The position numbers and the translations under genes are program-made. Of a DNA stretch of 64,000 bases, positions 8,924 to 19,154 are shown piece by piece. How positions within the stretch are numbered: position 1 is the stretch's first letter; each line of letters opens with the position of its first letter. The DNA is taken from positions 186,001 to 250,000 of the forward strand of contig NZ_JAEMHL010000007.1 in the NCBI RefSeq assembly GCF_016458305.1, in the 5' to 3' direction. This DNA comes from Geomonas anaerohicana (lineage in GTDB: Bacteria; Desulfobacterota; Desulfuromonadia; Geobacterales; Geobacteraceae). Below the pieces are notes generated by a model. It had not been told where the DNA came from. It ran no database searches and saw nothing but the letters and a program-made list of their open reading frames with translations.

Positions 8924-8963
8924 AGATTAAGACCAAGATTAAGACAAAGATTAAGATTGAGAC
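8924..8963 (+). repeat. Degenerate 6-bp tandem repeat between the two permease genes
   Basis: About 6.7 units alternating AGATTA, AGACCA and AGACAA. It fills much of the gap between the permease genes. With A/G transitions it matches the GGTTGA-type hexamers at 40917-40946 between pilS and pilR. Confidence 0.75.
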
Positions 8964-8992
8964 TGCCCGAAGCCAGGCGGTACGGGGGCTGT

Positions 8993-9844
8993 ATGCGTGA
9001 CAACGTGAGCAGCCCGGTTAGGGAATTCTGGGAGCGCTTTACGACCAACCGCTTCGCTACGGCGGGACTGGTGGTGATCGTGGTCCTGTTCCTGCTGTCC
9101 CTGGCAGCCGCCCTGGTGACGCCGTACAGCCCCGACACCATCGACGCATGGCACGTACTGCTGCCGCCTTCCGCCAGCCACTGGTTCGGGACCGACGAAT
9201 TGGGGCGCGATGTCTTCACCCGCGTCGTGTACGGCGCCCGCGTCTCGCTGAAGGTAGGATTCGTTGCCGTCGGCATCGCGGTGGTCATCGGGACGGTAAT
9301 CGGGCTCTTCGCAGGCTTTTACGGCGGCTGGGTGGATTCGGTGCTGATGCGGCTGGTGGACATCATGCTCTGCTTCCCGACTTTCTTTTTGATCCTCGCG
9401 GTGATCGCCATGCTGGAGCCTTCCATCTGGTACATCATGGTGATCATCGGCCTCACCGGGTGGATGGGGGTGGCACGACTGGTGCGCGCCGAGGTGCTCT
9501 CGCTGAAGAGCCGCGACTTCATCCTGGCGGCGCGGGTTTTGGGGGCGTCGGACCTGCGCATCATCTTCCGGCACATCCTCCCCAACGCCCTGTCGCCGGT
9601 GCTGGTTTCCGCGACCCTGGGGGTCGCGGGCGCCATCCTGACCGAGTCCGCACTTTCCTTCCTGGGGATCGGGGTGCAGCCGCCGACGCCGAGTTGGGGC
9701 AATATCCTGACCTCCGGCAAGGACTATATCGAGTTCGCCTGGTGGCTGTCGCTGTTCCCGGGCGTGGCCATCCTGGTGACGGTGCTCTCCTACAACCTGG
9801 TAGGGGAGGGGATCCGGGACGCGCTGGATCCGAGACGGCAGTGA
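8993..9844 (+). CDS. ABC transporter permease, DppC/OppC type
   Basis: 283 residues from ATG 8993 (MRDNVSSPVREFWERFTTNR), which has a GGGGG stretch just upstream; a TTG at 8957 would add 12 residues coded by the hexamer-repeat region and is less likely. Five to six membrane helices, the conserved HWFGTDELGRDVFTRVVYGA motif of DppC-like permeases after the first helix, and an EAA loop at AARVLGASDLRIIFRHILPN. It completes the membrane pore of the peptide-type importer. The next gene (10066) is unrelated, so dppD/dppF-like ATPases are missing from this operon. Confidence 0.95.
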   Translation: MRDNVSSPVREFWERFTTNRFATAGLVVIVVLFLLSLAAALVTPYSPDTIDAWHVLLPPSASHWFGTDELGRDVFTRVVYGARVSLKVGFVAVGIAVVIGTVIGLFAGFYGGWVDSVLMRLVDIMLCFPTFFLILAVIAMLEPSIWYIMVIIGLTGWMGVARLVRAEVLSLKSRDFILAARVLGASDLRIIFRHILPNALSPVLVSATLGVAGAILTESALSFLGIGVQPPTPSWGNILTSGKDYIEFAWWLSLFPGVAILVTVLSYNLVGEGIRDALDPRRQ

Positions 9845-9856
9845 GAGGCAGAAACC

Positions 9857-10045
9857 GTTCAATGTTCAACGTTCGACGTTCCCGAATTTGCACTTGACGT
9901 GGTGAGGGAGTCTTGACGGCTTCTTCAGTGCAGGTGGCTTGGGAGGTGGGATCAAGCTGGGTTGAGTGCGTACGTGGGCGCTGTCACCTTGAGGTTAGAA
10001 ATACGAATGCACCCGCTGAACGTTGAACATTGAACGTTGAACATC
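9857..10045. repeat. Inverted pair of heptamer tandem arrays around a 133-bp spacer
   Basis: The left array 9857-9884 has four 7-bp units (GTTCAAT, GTTCAAC, GTTCGAC, GTTCCCG). The right array 10018-10045 has four units (GAACGTT, GAACATT, GAACGTT, GAACATC), which are the reverse complement of the same heptamer. The 221-bp gap between 9844 and 10066 holds no gene. The arms could fold into a long stem or be protein-binding arrays. Confidence 0.7.
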
Positions 10046-10065
10046 TTTTAAGATAAGAGGAGCAC

Positions 10066-10578
10066 ATGGCTGAACTTTGCGAAGAGGCATTCGACGTGTT
10101 GAAGGTTGATAAAAGGGATTACGTGCCGACGACCCTCGAGGACGAGGTGCGGGTGGATAAGCTGGTGAGCGACCTGCTGCACCGCTTCTACGAGGAGATA
10201 CAACTGACCGGCATGCCGCCGGAACAGGCGACGGCGCTCGCGGGCGCGGCGGATTACTTCACCCGCGATTTCGTGGTTTCCATAAAGGGGCGCAGTATCT
10301 TCGACGAGCGCGCGGGTATCGTGCGCCAGTTCGCCGGCAACTGGTACATCGTCAATACCATGGAGCCGCTGGCGACCGAGATCGAGGGATACCTGGCCGG
10401 GATCCGCGAGTTCTACCGATTCCTCTACGGGCACCAGCTCATCTCGCTCAAGTTCCTCCAGGCCATCGAGGCGGAGTGCTCGGAACTGGATTACTACGCC
10501 GGGCGCATCGAGTCCTTCTGGGATATCGTGGGGGACGGGTACAACACTTGGGAAAGGGAGTGCACGCTGAAGGACTAG
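10066..10578 (+). CDS. Conserved-looking hypothetical protein, 170 residues
   Basis: Unrecognised soluble protein starting MAELCEEAFDVLKVDKRDYV after a good ribosome site (AGGAG at about 10058). It is acidic, predicted mostly helical and rich in aromatic residues (YHQ, FYRFLYGH, FWDIVGDGYNTW), with no signal peptide or membrane helix. Codon usage matches its neighbours. It stands alone between the heptamer arrays and a 9-bp tandem repeat. I cannot offer a function. Confidence 0.8.
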   Translation: MAELCEEAFDVLKVDKRDYVPTTLEDEVRVDKLVSDLLHRFYEEIQLTGMPPEQATALAGAADYFTRDFVVSIKGRSIFDERAGIVRQFAGNWYIVNTMEPLATEIEGYLAGIREFYRFLYGHQLISLKFLQAIEAECSELDYYAGRIESFWDIVGDGYNTWERECTLKD

Positions 10579-10583
10579 AAACT

Positions 10584-10628
10584 GTGGACCCGGTGGACCC
10601 GGTGGACCCGGTGGACCCGGTGGACCCG
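10584..10628 (+). repeat. 9-bp minisatellite, five exact units
   Basis: Five perfect copies of GTGGACCCG directly after the stop of the 170-residue gene, followed by a partial unit. The unit length is a multiple of three but no gene covers it. Exact copies suggest recent slippage, so copy number may vary between strains. Confidence 0.9.
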
Positions 10629-10727
10629 GTGGGGCGCTCAACTCTCCGCACTCTGCGTCGCTTGCTACAGCCGCTGCACCTCTGCACCTCCTTCCGCTTA
10701 CTTTGTTGACTCCAGGAGCACGCACCT

Positions 10728-12104
10728 TTGAAAGACCTCGTCGCCATCGTCCGCAACCAACACCTCTTTGCTCCGGGGGAGACCGTGGTGGTCGCGGTCT
10801 CGGGGGGCGCCGACTCGGTGGCTCTACTGGATATCCTGACCCGGCTCGAGGACGAACGCCTGAACCTCGTGGTCGCCCACCTGAACCATTGCCTGCGCGG
10901 TACCGAATCCGACGACGACGAAAAATTCGTCTCGGCCCTCGCCACCCGCCACCACCTTCCCTTTGTCGCCATCCGCGTCGATGTCGCTTCCTTCGCTGCA
11001 GCGGAAGGCCTCTCCATGGAGGACGCGGGACGGCAGGCACGCTATGCCTTCTTCCATGAGATCGCCAGACGCCGCGGTGCAAAAAGCATCGCGGTGGCGC
11101 ACCATCTCGACGACCAGGCGGAAACGGTCCTGATCCGACTGCTGCGCGGGGCAGGCGGCACCGGGCTGAGCGCCATGACGGCCGGCGGAGACGGTTTGGT
11201 CAAACGGCCGCTGCTGCAGGTGAGTCGCGCTGAGCTGGAGCTTTACTTGAACGGTCGCGGTCTAACCTGGCGCACGGATTCGACAAACTCCGACACTACC
11301 ATCCTGCGCAACAGCATCCGGCACGAACTGATTCCCACCCTCAGGAAGTACAACCCCAGGATAAGCGAGCGCCTCGCCGCCACGGCCGAGATCCTCGCCG
11401 CCGATGAAGAGCTACTGGAACATCTGACCTGCAGCGCCTTTGAACGGCTGGCTTCGCACGAGGACGAGACGGTTGTCTTCGATATAGAAGCTCTCCTAAA
11501 GGAGCACCGGGGCCTGCGCCTGCGCCTGTACCGTCACGGGCTGCACGAACTGCGCGGCGACCTGATGCGCATCGCGCTTACTCACCTGGAGGCGATTGAC
11601 CGCCTGGCGAGTTCCAGTCGGCCCAACGCGAGCTTGAAGCTGCCGGGCGCACTCCGGGTCGAGCGCTGCTATGGCCGGCTCAGCTTCACCTGCGCCGCGC
11701 CGCAGGCCGCTAAACGCTGGGAGCTGGTGGTATCGGAAGAGGGGAGCTACAAACTCGACAACGGCATGACGCTCACGGTGCGCCGGGTGGAGCGTCCCGA
11801 TGACCTTGCCACCGGGTCGAAAAGGATCGTGTATCTGTCGGCGGAGGCAGCGCCGTTCCCCTGGCTGGTCCGCCCCTTCACCCCAGGCGACCGTTTCACC
11901 CCACTGGGGATGACAGGATCACAGAAGGTGAAGGAGCTGTTCATCAACGAGAAATTGCCACTTCATGAGCGTAGCCGCGTGCCGCTCGTTTTCAGCGATG
12001 GGGAGATCGTCTGGGTGGGTGGGGTGAGAGTGGGAGAGAAGGGACGGGTAACTCCCGCGACTGGCGCGGTTTTACGAGTGGAAATTCTTGATATTACACC
12101 TTAA
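10728..12104 (+). CDS. tilS: tRNA(Ile)-lysidine synthetase
   Basis: 458 residues starting at TTG 10728 with AGGAG nine bases upstream. It attaches lysine to C34 of tRNA-Ile(CAU), changing its decoding from AUG to AUA. The PP-loop SGGADS lies at residues 25-30 (VVAVSGGADSVALLDILTRL); AHHLDDQAETVLIRLLRGAG and the following LTWRTDSTNSD block are typical of the catalytic domain. The C-terminal third (FTPGDRFTPLGMTGSQKVKE) is the TilS substrate-binding C-domain. In many bacteria tilS precedes ftsH, as here. Confidence 0.97.
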   Translation: MKDLVAIVRNQHLFAPGETVVVAVSGGADSVALLDILTRLEDERLNLVVAHLNHCLRGTESDDDEKFVSALATRHHLPFVAIRVDVASFAAAEGLSMEDAGRQARYAFFHEIARRRGAKSIAVAHHLDDQAETVLIRLLRGAGGTGLSAMTAGGDGLVKRPLLQVSRAELELYLNGRGLTWRTDSTNSDTTILRNSIRHELIPTLRKYNPRISERLAATAEILAADEELLEHLTCSAFERLASHEDETVVFDIEALLKEHRGLRLRLYRHGLHELRGDLMRIALTHLEAIDRLASSSRPNASLKLPGALRVERCYGRLSFTCAAPQAAKRWELVVSEEGSYKLDNGMTLTVRRVERPDDLATGSKRIVYLSAEAAPFPWLVRPFTPGDRFTPLGMTGSQKVKELFINEKLPLHERSRVPLVFSDGEIVWVGGVRVGEKGRVTPATGAVLRVEILDITP

Positions 12105-12283
12105 AGCTCTTGTCAACCTGCACCCTTTATGGTAATCCTTTTTACTCATTTGAACGCTTTTTTCTTCATTCTCATAAGGAAGCCGACACAGGCGACCGTT
12201 CAACCAAGCAGCACGCTTTCTGTGTCATGACAAAACCATTGCAGATTGAGTGTTTGCAGCATACCGATTGATCGGGAGGAAAC

Positions 12284-14121
<1,838 letters not shown>

Positions 14122-14122
<1 letters not shown>

Positions 14123-14958
14123 TGATGAAGGCGAAGACTTGGGAACTTTCCCGACGCACCCTGTCCCTGGAGCGTCCGCAGATCATGGGCATCCTGAACG
14201 TGACTCCGGACTCCTTCTCGGACGGGGGGCGCTTCTTCTCGCTGGAGGCCGCCGTGGAGCGGGCCCGTGAGCTGGAGCGGGAAGGTGCCGACATCATAGA
14301 TATCGGGGGTGAAAGCACCCGGCCCAATGCTCCCGCGGTCAGCCTGCAGGAGGAACTGGACCGGGTGCTTCCCGTTATAGAGGCCCTCAAGGGACGCATC
14401 ACCGTTCCCATCTCCATCGATACCTACAAGGCCGGGGTGGCGCGCGCCGCATGTGCCGCCGGTGCCGAGATCGTCAACGACGTTACCGGACTGATGTTCG
14501 ATCCGGAGATGGCTAAGGTGGTGGCCGAGGCCGATGCCGGCGTGGTGGTGATGCATACCCGGGGCATGCCCGACACCATGCAGAAAGACACCGGCTACGA
14601 CGACCTGATCGCGGACGTGAAGGAGTATCTGGCCGGCTCCATTGCGCTGGCCAGGAAGGCGGGGCTCCCCGAAGAGCGCATAGCGATCGACCCGGGGCTC
14701 GGCTTCGGCAAGAGCGTCCAGGGCAACCTGGAACTGATCAAGCGGCTGGAGGAATTCCTGCCGTTGGGACGGCCCATCCTGGTGGGACCTTCCCGCAAGT
14801 CCTTCGTCGGCGCCGTGACCGGCCGGGACGGGGGAGAAAGGGTGTTCGGCACCGCTGCCGCGGTCGCAATGTCGATCGTGCACGGGGCCACCATAATTCG
14901 TGTGCATGACGTGGCAGCCATGAGGGACGTCGCCTTGATGACGCGGGCGCTCATGTAG
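14122..14958 (+). CDS. folP: Dihydropteroate synthase
   Basis: 278 residues starting at ATG 14122, overlapping the ftsH stop (TGATG). It joins p-aminobenzoate to dihydropterin pyrophosphate in folate synthesis and is the sulfonamide target. Signature blocks: MGILNVTPDSFSDGGRFF near the start, IIDIGGESTRPNAP, IDTYKAGVARAA, VNDVTGL, DPGLGFGKSVQGNLELI and a late SRKSFVGAVTG. A longer reading frame begins inside ftsH, but its upstream part is only translation of ftsH DNA in another frame. Confidence 0.97.
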
Positions 14959-14997
14959 GCCGCGGGACCAAAACCGGAAGCTAGAGCTTCCCGACCG

Positions 14998-15762
14998 GTG
15001 CGGATGAACTCTTTCCTGCAAAACATAGGCATACTGCGGGACCTCCTGGACCTGTCGCTCGCGATACTGATCGTCTCCAGGCTGGCGCGACTGCTCAAGG
15101 GTGTGCTCGCGCTACGCATCCTCGCCATCCTCTCGGGCCTGGTGGCCCTGCACCTCCTGGCGCGCTTTTTCTCCCTGCAGACCGTCCGGATCATCGTCGA
15201 CCTCATCCTGGGGTCCTCCGTGGTCGGGCTCGCGGTCATCTTCCAGACCGACATCCGCAGGGCGTTCGCGACGCTGGCCCGGAGCCGCACCGAGAAGGAC
15301 GTCGAGATGTCGGACGTCATCGACGAACTGGTGTTCGCGGTCGCGGGGCTGGCACAGAAGAAAATCGGCGCCCTGATCGTCATCGAGCGGGCCATCTCGG
15401 TGGACAGCTACCTCGCCGTCGGGACCGACATCGACGCCAAGGTGACCAGCGAGCTGATCTCATCGATCTTTCTGCCGTACTCGCCCATCCACGACGGTGC
15501 GGTGATCATCCAGCACGGCAAGCTGACCAAGGCGGGCTGTTTCCTGCCGCTCACCCAGAACCTGGAGGTGAGCAAGAGCCTGGGCACCCGGCATCGCGCG
15601 GCGATCGGGCTCACCGAACTGGTCGATGCCGTGGTCGTGGTCGTTTCCGAGGAGACCGGCACCGCCTCGGTCATCGTGGGGGGCAAGAAGACCGACGTGG
15701 TCGACATGCCCTCGCTGGGCAAGACGCTGAGAAGGCTGGTGGAGCCGAGGTGGCTTAAATGA
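14998..15762 (+). CDS. cdaA: Diadenylate cyclase CdaA (c-di-AMP synthase)
   Basis: 254 residues from GTG 14998 (an ATG at 15004 is an equally reasonable start). Two to three membrane helices in the first ~85 residues are followed by a DisA_N/DAC catalytic domain with the DGA motif in PYSPIHDGAVII (166-168) and the RHR motif in GTRHRAAIG (198-200). It condenses two ATP to c-di-AMP at the membrane. It sits before a YbbR/CdaR-like gene, with a four-base overlap, and glmM: the same cdaA-cdaR-glmM order as in Firmicutes. Confidence 0.96.
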   Translation: MRMNSFLQNIGILRDLLDLSLAILIVSRLARLLKGVLALRILAILSGLVALHLLARFFSLQTVRIIVDLILGSSVVGLAVIFQTDIRRAFATLARSRTEKDVEMSDVIDELVFAVAGLAQKKIGALIVIERAISVDSYLAVGTDIDAKVTSELISSIFLPYSPIHDGAVIIQHGKLTKAGCFLPLTQNLEVSKSLGTRHRAAIGLTELVDAVVVVVSEETGTASVIVGGKKTDVVDMPSLGKTLRRLVEPRWLK

Positions 15763-16148
15763 CCATGCACGTCAAGGGACATGACTGGCTGAAGGGGGTG
15801 AAGCTCCTCTCGGTGCTCCTGGCGGTGCTGATCTGGCTCAGCGTGATCCTGGAGCGGCCGGGGGAGATGCTGCTCGTCTTGCCGGTCAACTTGCACCGGA
15901 TGCCGGCTGGGCTGAAGCTGGACGGCGTTGCGCCAGCCGAGGTCGAGGTGGTTGTCGCGGGCCCGCGCATCGTGCTGTTCCTGCTCCCCTTCCGCCAGAC
16001 CAGGTGCGACATAGATTTGGCGGGTGCGCAACCGGGGCTGCAGCAGGTGTCGATGAAAGAGGCGGAGTTTGACCTGGACCCGGAGATCAAGGTGATGCAC
16101 GTGGCGCCGGCTACGGCGAGCTTCGTGCTGGCGCAAAAAGGAAACTAA
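15759..16148 (+). CDS. cdaR: YbbR-domain protein, CdaR-like regulator of the diadenylate cyclase
   Basis: 129 residues: a short cytoplasmic start, one membrane helix (VKLLSVLLAVLIWLSVILE) and about 100 extracytoplasmic residues with a single YbbR-like repeat (VNLHRMPAGLKL, VEVVVAGPR). Firmicute CdaR proteins have several YbbR repeats and modulate CdaA, so this is a minimal version. It overlaps cdaA by four bases, supporting a functional pair. The symbol is inferred mainly from position and domain. Confidence 0.85.
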   Translation: MTMHVKGHDWLKGVKLLSVLLAVLIWLSVILERPGEMLLVLPVNLHRMPAGLKLDGVAPAEVEVVVAGPRIVLFLLPFRQTRCDIDLAGAQPGLQQVSMKEAEFDLDPEIKVMHVAPATASFVLAQKGN

Positions 16149-16232
16149 GTACCTGCTTCTTGTCAGCCCTCCCTCGCCCTTCGGGAGAGGGGATGTTGAG
16201 TAACGGTAAATAAATCAATTAGAGGTGAAGTG

Positions 16233-17597
16233 ATGAAGAAACTGTTCGGTACCGACGGTGTCCGCGGAGTGGCCAACGTCTACCCGATGACGGCGGAGAT
16301 GGCCATGCAGATCGGCCGCGCCGCCGCCTACATATTCAAAAACGGCAAGAAGCGCCACCGCATCGTGATCGGCAAGGACACCCGTCTTTCCGGCTACATG
16401 CTGGAGAGCGCCCTCATGGCCGGTATCTGCTCCATGGGGGTGGACGTGCTGCTGGTCGGCCCGCTGCCGACTCCGGGCATCGCCAACATCACCTCCTCGA
16501 TGCGCGCCGACGCCGGGGTGGTCATTTCCGCCTCCCACAACGCCTTCGAGGACAACGGCATCAAGTTCTTCTCGCGCGACGGCTTCAAGCTGCCGGACGA
16601 GACCGAGCTGATGATCGAGGAACTGATCTTCTCCAAGCGCATCGACTCCCTGCGCCCGACCGCGAAGGAGGTGGGCAAGGCCTACCGCATCGACGATGCC
16701 CAGGGACGTTTCGTGGTCTTCTTGAAGAGCACCTTCCCCAAGGATCTCGATCTTTCCGGGTTGAAGATCGTGCTCGACTGCGCCAACGGCGCCGCCTACA
16801 AGGTGGCCCCGGCCGTCTTCGAGGAACTGGGGGCCGAGGTAATCACCATCGGCGTGAAACCCACCGGCACCAACATCAACGCGGATTGCGGCTCGCTGCA
16901 TCCCGAGGTGATGAGCGAGGCCGTAAAACAGCACGGAGCCGACCTGGGCATCGCCCTCGACGGTGATGCCGACCGGGTCATCTTCGTGGACGAGTACGGC
17001 AACGTGGTGGACGGCGACAAGATCATGGCCATCTGCGCCACGGACATGCTGAAAATGGGGACCCTGAAGCACAACACCCTGGTGGCCACCGTTATGAGCA
17101 ACATGGGCCTGGACATCGCCATGAAGCGCGCCGGCGGCGAGGTGATCAAGACTGCCGTGGGCGACCGCTACGTGGTCGAGGAGATGCTGAAGGGAGGCTA
17201 CAACCTCGGCGGCGAGCAGTCCGGCCACATGATCTTCCTGGACCACAACACCACCGGTGACGGCATCCTCTCCGCGCTGCAGGTGCTCGCCATCATGCAG
17301 CGTCGCCAGAAGCGCCTTTCCGAACTGGCGCTGGTGATGCACTCCCTGCCGCAGGTACTGGTCAACGTACGCCTGCCGCAGAAGACCGACGTGATGCAGG
17401 TCCCCGAGATCGCCAAGGTGATCAACGACGTCGAGGAGAAGCTCAAAGGGGAGGGGAGGGTGCTGATCCGCTGGTCCGGCACTGAGCCGCTGCTGCGCAT
17501 CATGCTGGAAGGCAACGACGAAGCGACCATCCGCAATTGGGCCGACGAGATCGCGCAGACCGCGTCCGCCGCCCTGGGAGGTGAGAACCGTGGCTAG
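16233..17597 (+). CDS. glmM: Phosphoglucosamine mutase
   Basis: 454 residues from ATG 16233, chosen over the adjacent GTG 16230 because AGAGGTGA is well spaced before it. It converts glucosamine-6-phosphate to glucosamine-1-phosphate for peptidoglycan and LPS precursors. It starts [12 protein letters not shown]; the phosphoserine is S101 in [16 protein letters not shown], the metal-binding loop is [10 protein letters not shown], the sugar loop GGEQSGH, and the phosphate loop [12 protein letters not shown]. CdaA/CdaR and GlmM interact in Firmicutes, and the adjacency here suggests the same control link. Confidence 0.98.
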   Translation: MKKLFGTDGVRGVANVYPMTAEMAMQIGRAAAYIFKNGKKRHRIVIGKDTRLSGYMLESALMAGICSMGVDVLLVGPLPTPGIANITSSMRADAGVVISASHNAFEDNGIKFFSRDGFKLPDETELMIEELIFSKRIDSLRPTAKEVGKAYRIDDAQGRFVVFLKSTFPKDLDLSGLKIVLDCANGAAYKVAPAVFEELGAEVITIGVKPTGTNINADCGSLHPEVMSEAVKQHGADLGIALDGDADRVIFVDEYGNVVDGDKIMAICATDMLKMGTLKHNTLVATVMSNMGLDIAMKRAGGEVIKTAVGDRYVVEEMLKGGYNLGGEQSGHMIFLDHNTTGDGILSALQVLAIMQRRQKRLSELALVMHSLPQVLVNVRLPQKTDVMQVPEIAKVINDVEEKLKGEGRVLIRWSGTEPLLRIMLEGNDEATIRNWADEIAQTASAALGGENRG

Positions 17598-18309
17598 ACT
17601 GGGAGTGAACATCGACCATGTGGCGACCCTGCGCAACGCGCGCGGCGGTGCCGAGCCCGATCCGGTGGCGGCTGCCGCCATTGCCGAATTGGCCGGCGCC
17701 GACCAGATCACCATCCACCTGCGTGAGGACAGAAGGCATATCAAGGATCGCGACCTCAAGATCCTGCGCGAGACCGTGAAGACCAGGCTCAACCTGGAGA
17801 TGGCGGCGACCGACGAGATGGTTGCCATCGCGCTGAAGGTGAAGCCGGAATGCTGCACCCTGGTTCCCGAGAAGCGGGCGGAGCTCACCACCGAAGGGGG
17901 GCTCGACGTCAGGATCCACCAGGAAGCGCTGAAGGTCGCCATCGAGAAACTGCAGGCCGGCGGCATCATCGTGAGCCTCTTCATCGATCCGGACCCGGAT
18001 CAGATCAAGGTGGCCAACAAGATCGGCACCGATTACATCGAGATCCACACCGGTTCTTTCGCCGACGCCCCGACCTGGAAGGAAGAGAACCTGGAGCTGA
18101 TCAAGATCGAGAACGCGGTGAAACTGGCGAGGAAGCTCGAGCTTGGCGTCAACGCCGGGCACGGCCTCAACTACACCAACGTGAAGAAGGTGGCGGCCAT
18201 CGGCGGCATCGAGGAGTTCAACATCGGTCACTCCATCATGTCCCGGGCTATCCTGGTCGGCCTGGACCGCGCCGTGCGCGACATGTCGGAGCTCGTGCGC
18301 TACGCCTAG
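17590..18309 (+). CDS. pdxJ: Pyridoxine 5'-phosphate synthase
   Basis: 239 residues from GTG 17590 ([20 protein letters not shown]), with GGGAGGTGAG inside the end of glmM serving as ribosome site; the frame is also open from GTG 17581. PdxJ condenses 1-deoxyxylulose-5-phosphate with 3-amino-2-oxopropyl phosphate in vitamin B6 synthesis. Family motifs include [51 protein letters not shown] and [12 protein letters not shown]. It overlaps glmM by eight bases. Confidence 0.97.
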   Translation: MARLGVNIDHVATLRNARGGAEPDPVAAAAIAELAGADQITIHLREDRRHIKDRDLKILRETVKTRLNLEMAATDEMVAIALKVKPECCTLVPEKRAELTTEGGLDVRIHQEALKVAIEKLQAGGIIVSLFIDPDPDQIKVANKIGTDYIEIHTGSFADAPTWKEENLELIKIENAVKLARKLELGVNAGHGLNYTNVKKVAAIGGIEEFNIGHSIMSRAILVGLDRAVRDMSELVRYA

Positions 18310-18314
18310 TCTAA

Positions 18315-18430
18315 AAGGGGACAGGCTGCTTTTGTAAGTGACAGCGAGGAAAGGGGACAGGCACCTGCGGAGCCAGTCCCCAAACAGATGAAAAACAAGG
18401 GGGACAGGCACCTGCGGAGCCAGTCCCCTC
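18315..18430 (+). repeat. REP-like hairpin cluster after pdxJ (one variant plus two full copies)
   Basis: Two near-identical 29-bp imperfect palindromes at 18353-18381 and 18400-18428 open GGGGACAGGCACC and close GAGCCAGTCCCC. A variant half (GGGGACAGGCTGC) begins at 18317. Further copies are at 31317-31346 and 53149-53178. The form resembles REPs mobilised by REP-associated tyrosine transposases; no such transposase is in the window. Confidence 0.88.
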
Positions 18431-18447
18431 AAACAAAGGAGATAACA

Positions 18448-18729
18448 ATGGCAAGAGCTGCAGCAAGTCATATATTGGTGGCAACCGAGGCAGAGTGCGT
18501 CGCACTGAAGAACCAGATCGAGGCAGGTGCCGACTTCAGCGAGGTGGCGCGCGCCAATTCCCTCTGCCCGTCCGGCAACCAGGGTGGGCGCCTGGGCGAG
18601 TTCGGCCCGGGCCAGATGGTCCGCGAATTCGACGAGGTCGTCTTCAGCGGCGAAGTGGGCAAGGTCCTGGGCCCGGTGAAGACCCAGTTCGGGTACCACC
18701 TGATCCTGATTACCAGCCGCACGGCGTAA
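18448..18729 (+). CDS. ppiC: Parvulin-type peptidyl-prolyl cis-trans isomerase, small cytoplasmic (PpiC)
   Basis: 93 residues from ATG 18448 with AAAGGAG eight bases upstream; the frame is open further up, but only through REP sequence. A single rotamase domain: ASHILVATEAECVALKNQIE, ADFSEVARANSLCPSGNQGG, LGEFGPGQMVREFDEVVFSG and TQFGYHLILITSR. It matches the ~92-residue PpiC/parvulin class in length, with no signal peptide or membrane anchor. It speeds proline isomerisation during folding. It stands alone downstream of the REP cluster. Confidence 0.94.
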   Translation: MARAAASHILVATEAECVALKNQIEAGADFSEVARANSLCPSGNQGGRLGEFGPGQMVREFDEVVFSGEVGKVLGPVKTQFGYHLILITSRTA

Positions 18730-18813
18730 AAAAGCTTCCCCCTCCCTGACCCTCCCCCTCCGGGGGCGGGGACGTGCGTGGGGGCGATCCGGTTGTTAAC
18801 ACGGAGGAATTTG

Positions 18814-19083
18814 ATGGCGGATAACAACGAGAAGCAATCCCTGGTCAGCCTCATCTTCAGCGCGCCTGTCCTGCTCGGGCTGGTCGGCGTTGGGTGCATG
18901 ATCTACGGCGTGGCAGAGGGCTTCAAGGTCATGCAGTTCTTCTTCGGTGTCTGCATCGTGCTGGGCAGCGTCGGTCTGTACTTCATCAGGAAGAAGGACT
19001 GGGACGCGCACTGGAAGGAGATGGAACAGGTCCGCGAGGCCCACGAGAAACGGATGGCGGAAGAGACGGAAAAGAAGAAATAG
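18814..19083 (+). CDS. Small two-helix membrane protein of unknown function
   Basis: 89 residues from ATG 18814 with CGGAGGA seven bases upstream; the frame is open from 18778 but that part lacks a ribosome site. Two predicted helices (LIFSAPVLLGLVGVGCMIYG and VMQFFFGVCIVLGSVGLYF) are followed by a highly charged C-terminus rich in Lys and Glu. I recognise no family. The preceding 84 bp hold a C-rich palindrome (near 18742-18772), and a strong terminator follows. Confidence 0.8.
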   Translation: MADNNEKQSLVSLIFSAPVLLGLVGVGCMIYGVAEGFKVMQFFFGVCIVLGSVGLYFIRKKDWDAHWKEMEQVREAHEKRMAEETEKKK

Positions 19084-19108
19084 CGGCCGGAAGACCGGAC
19101 GGGAATAG

Positions 19109-19140
19109 TAAAGGCGGGGGAGTGATCCCCCGCCTTTTTT
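19109..19140 (+). terminator. Rho-independent terminator
   Basis: AAAGGCGGGGGA and TCCCCCGCCTTT pair around a GTGA loop, ending in a run of six T at 19135-19140. It closes the plus-strand unit that ends at 19083. Confidence 0.92.
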
Positions 19141-19154
19141 AATGCCCAAAGCCC

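Noticed and set aside
10584-10700. Small gene coded by the 9-bp repeat (VDP repeats)
   Set aside because: No ribosome site and no conserved sequence beyond the repeat; more simply a minisatellite.
18353-18428. Two-repeat CRISPR
   Set aside because: The repeats are palindromic REP hairpins that recur singly at distant sites, and only one 18-bp gap lies between them.
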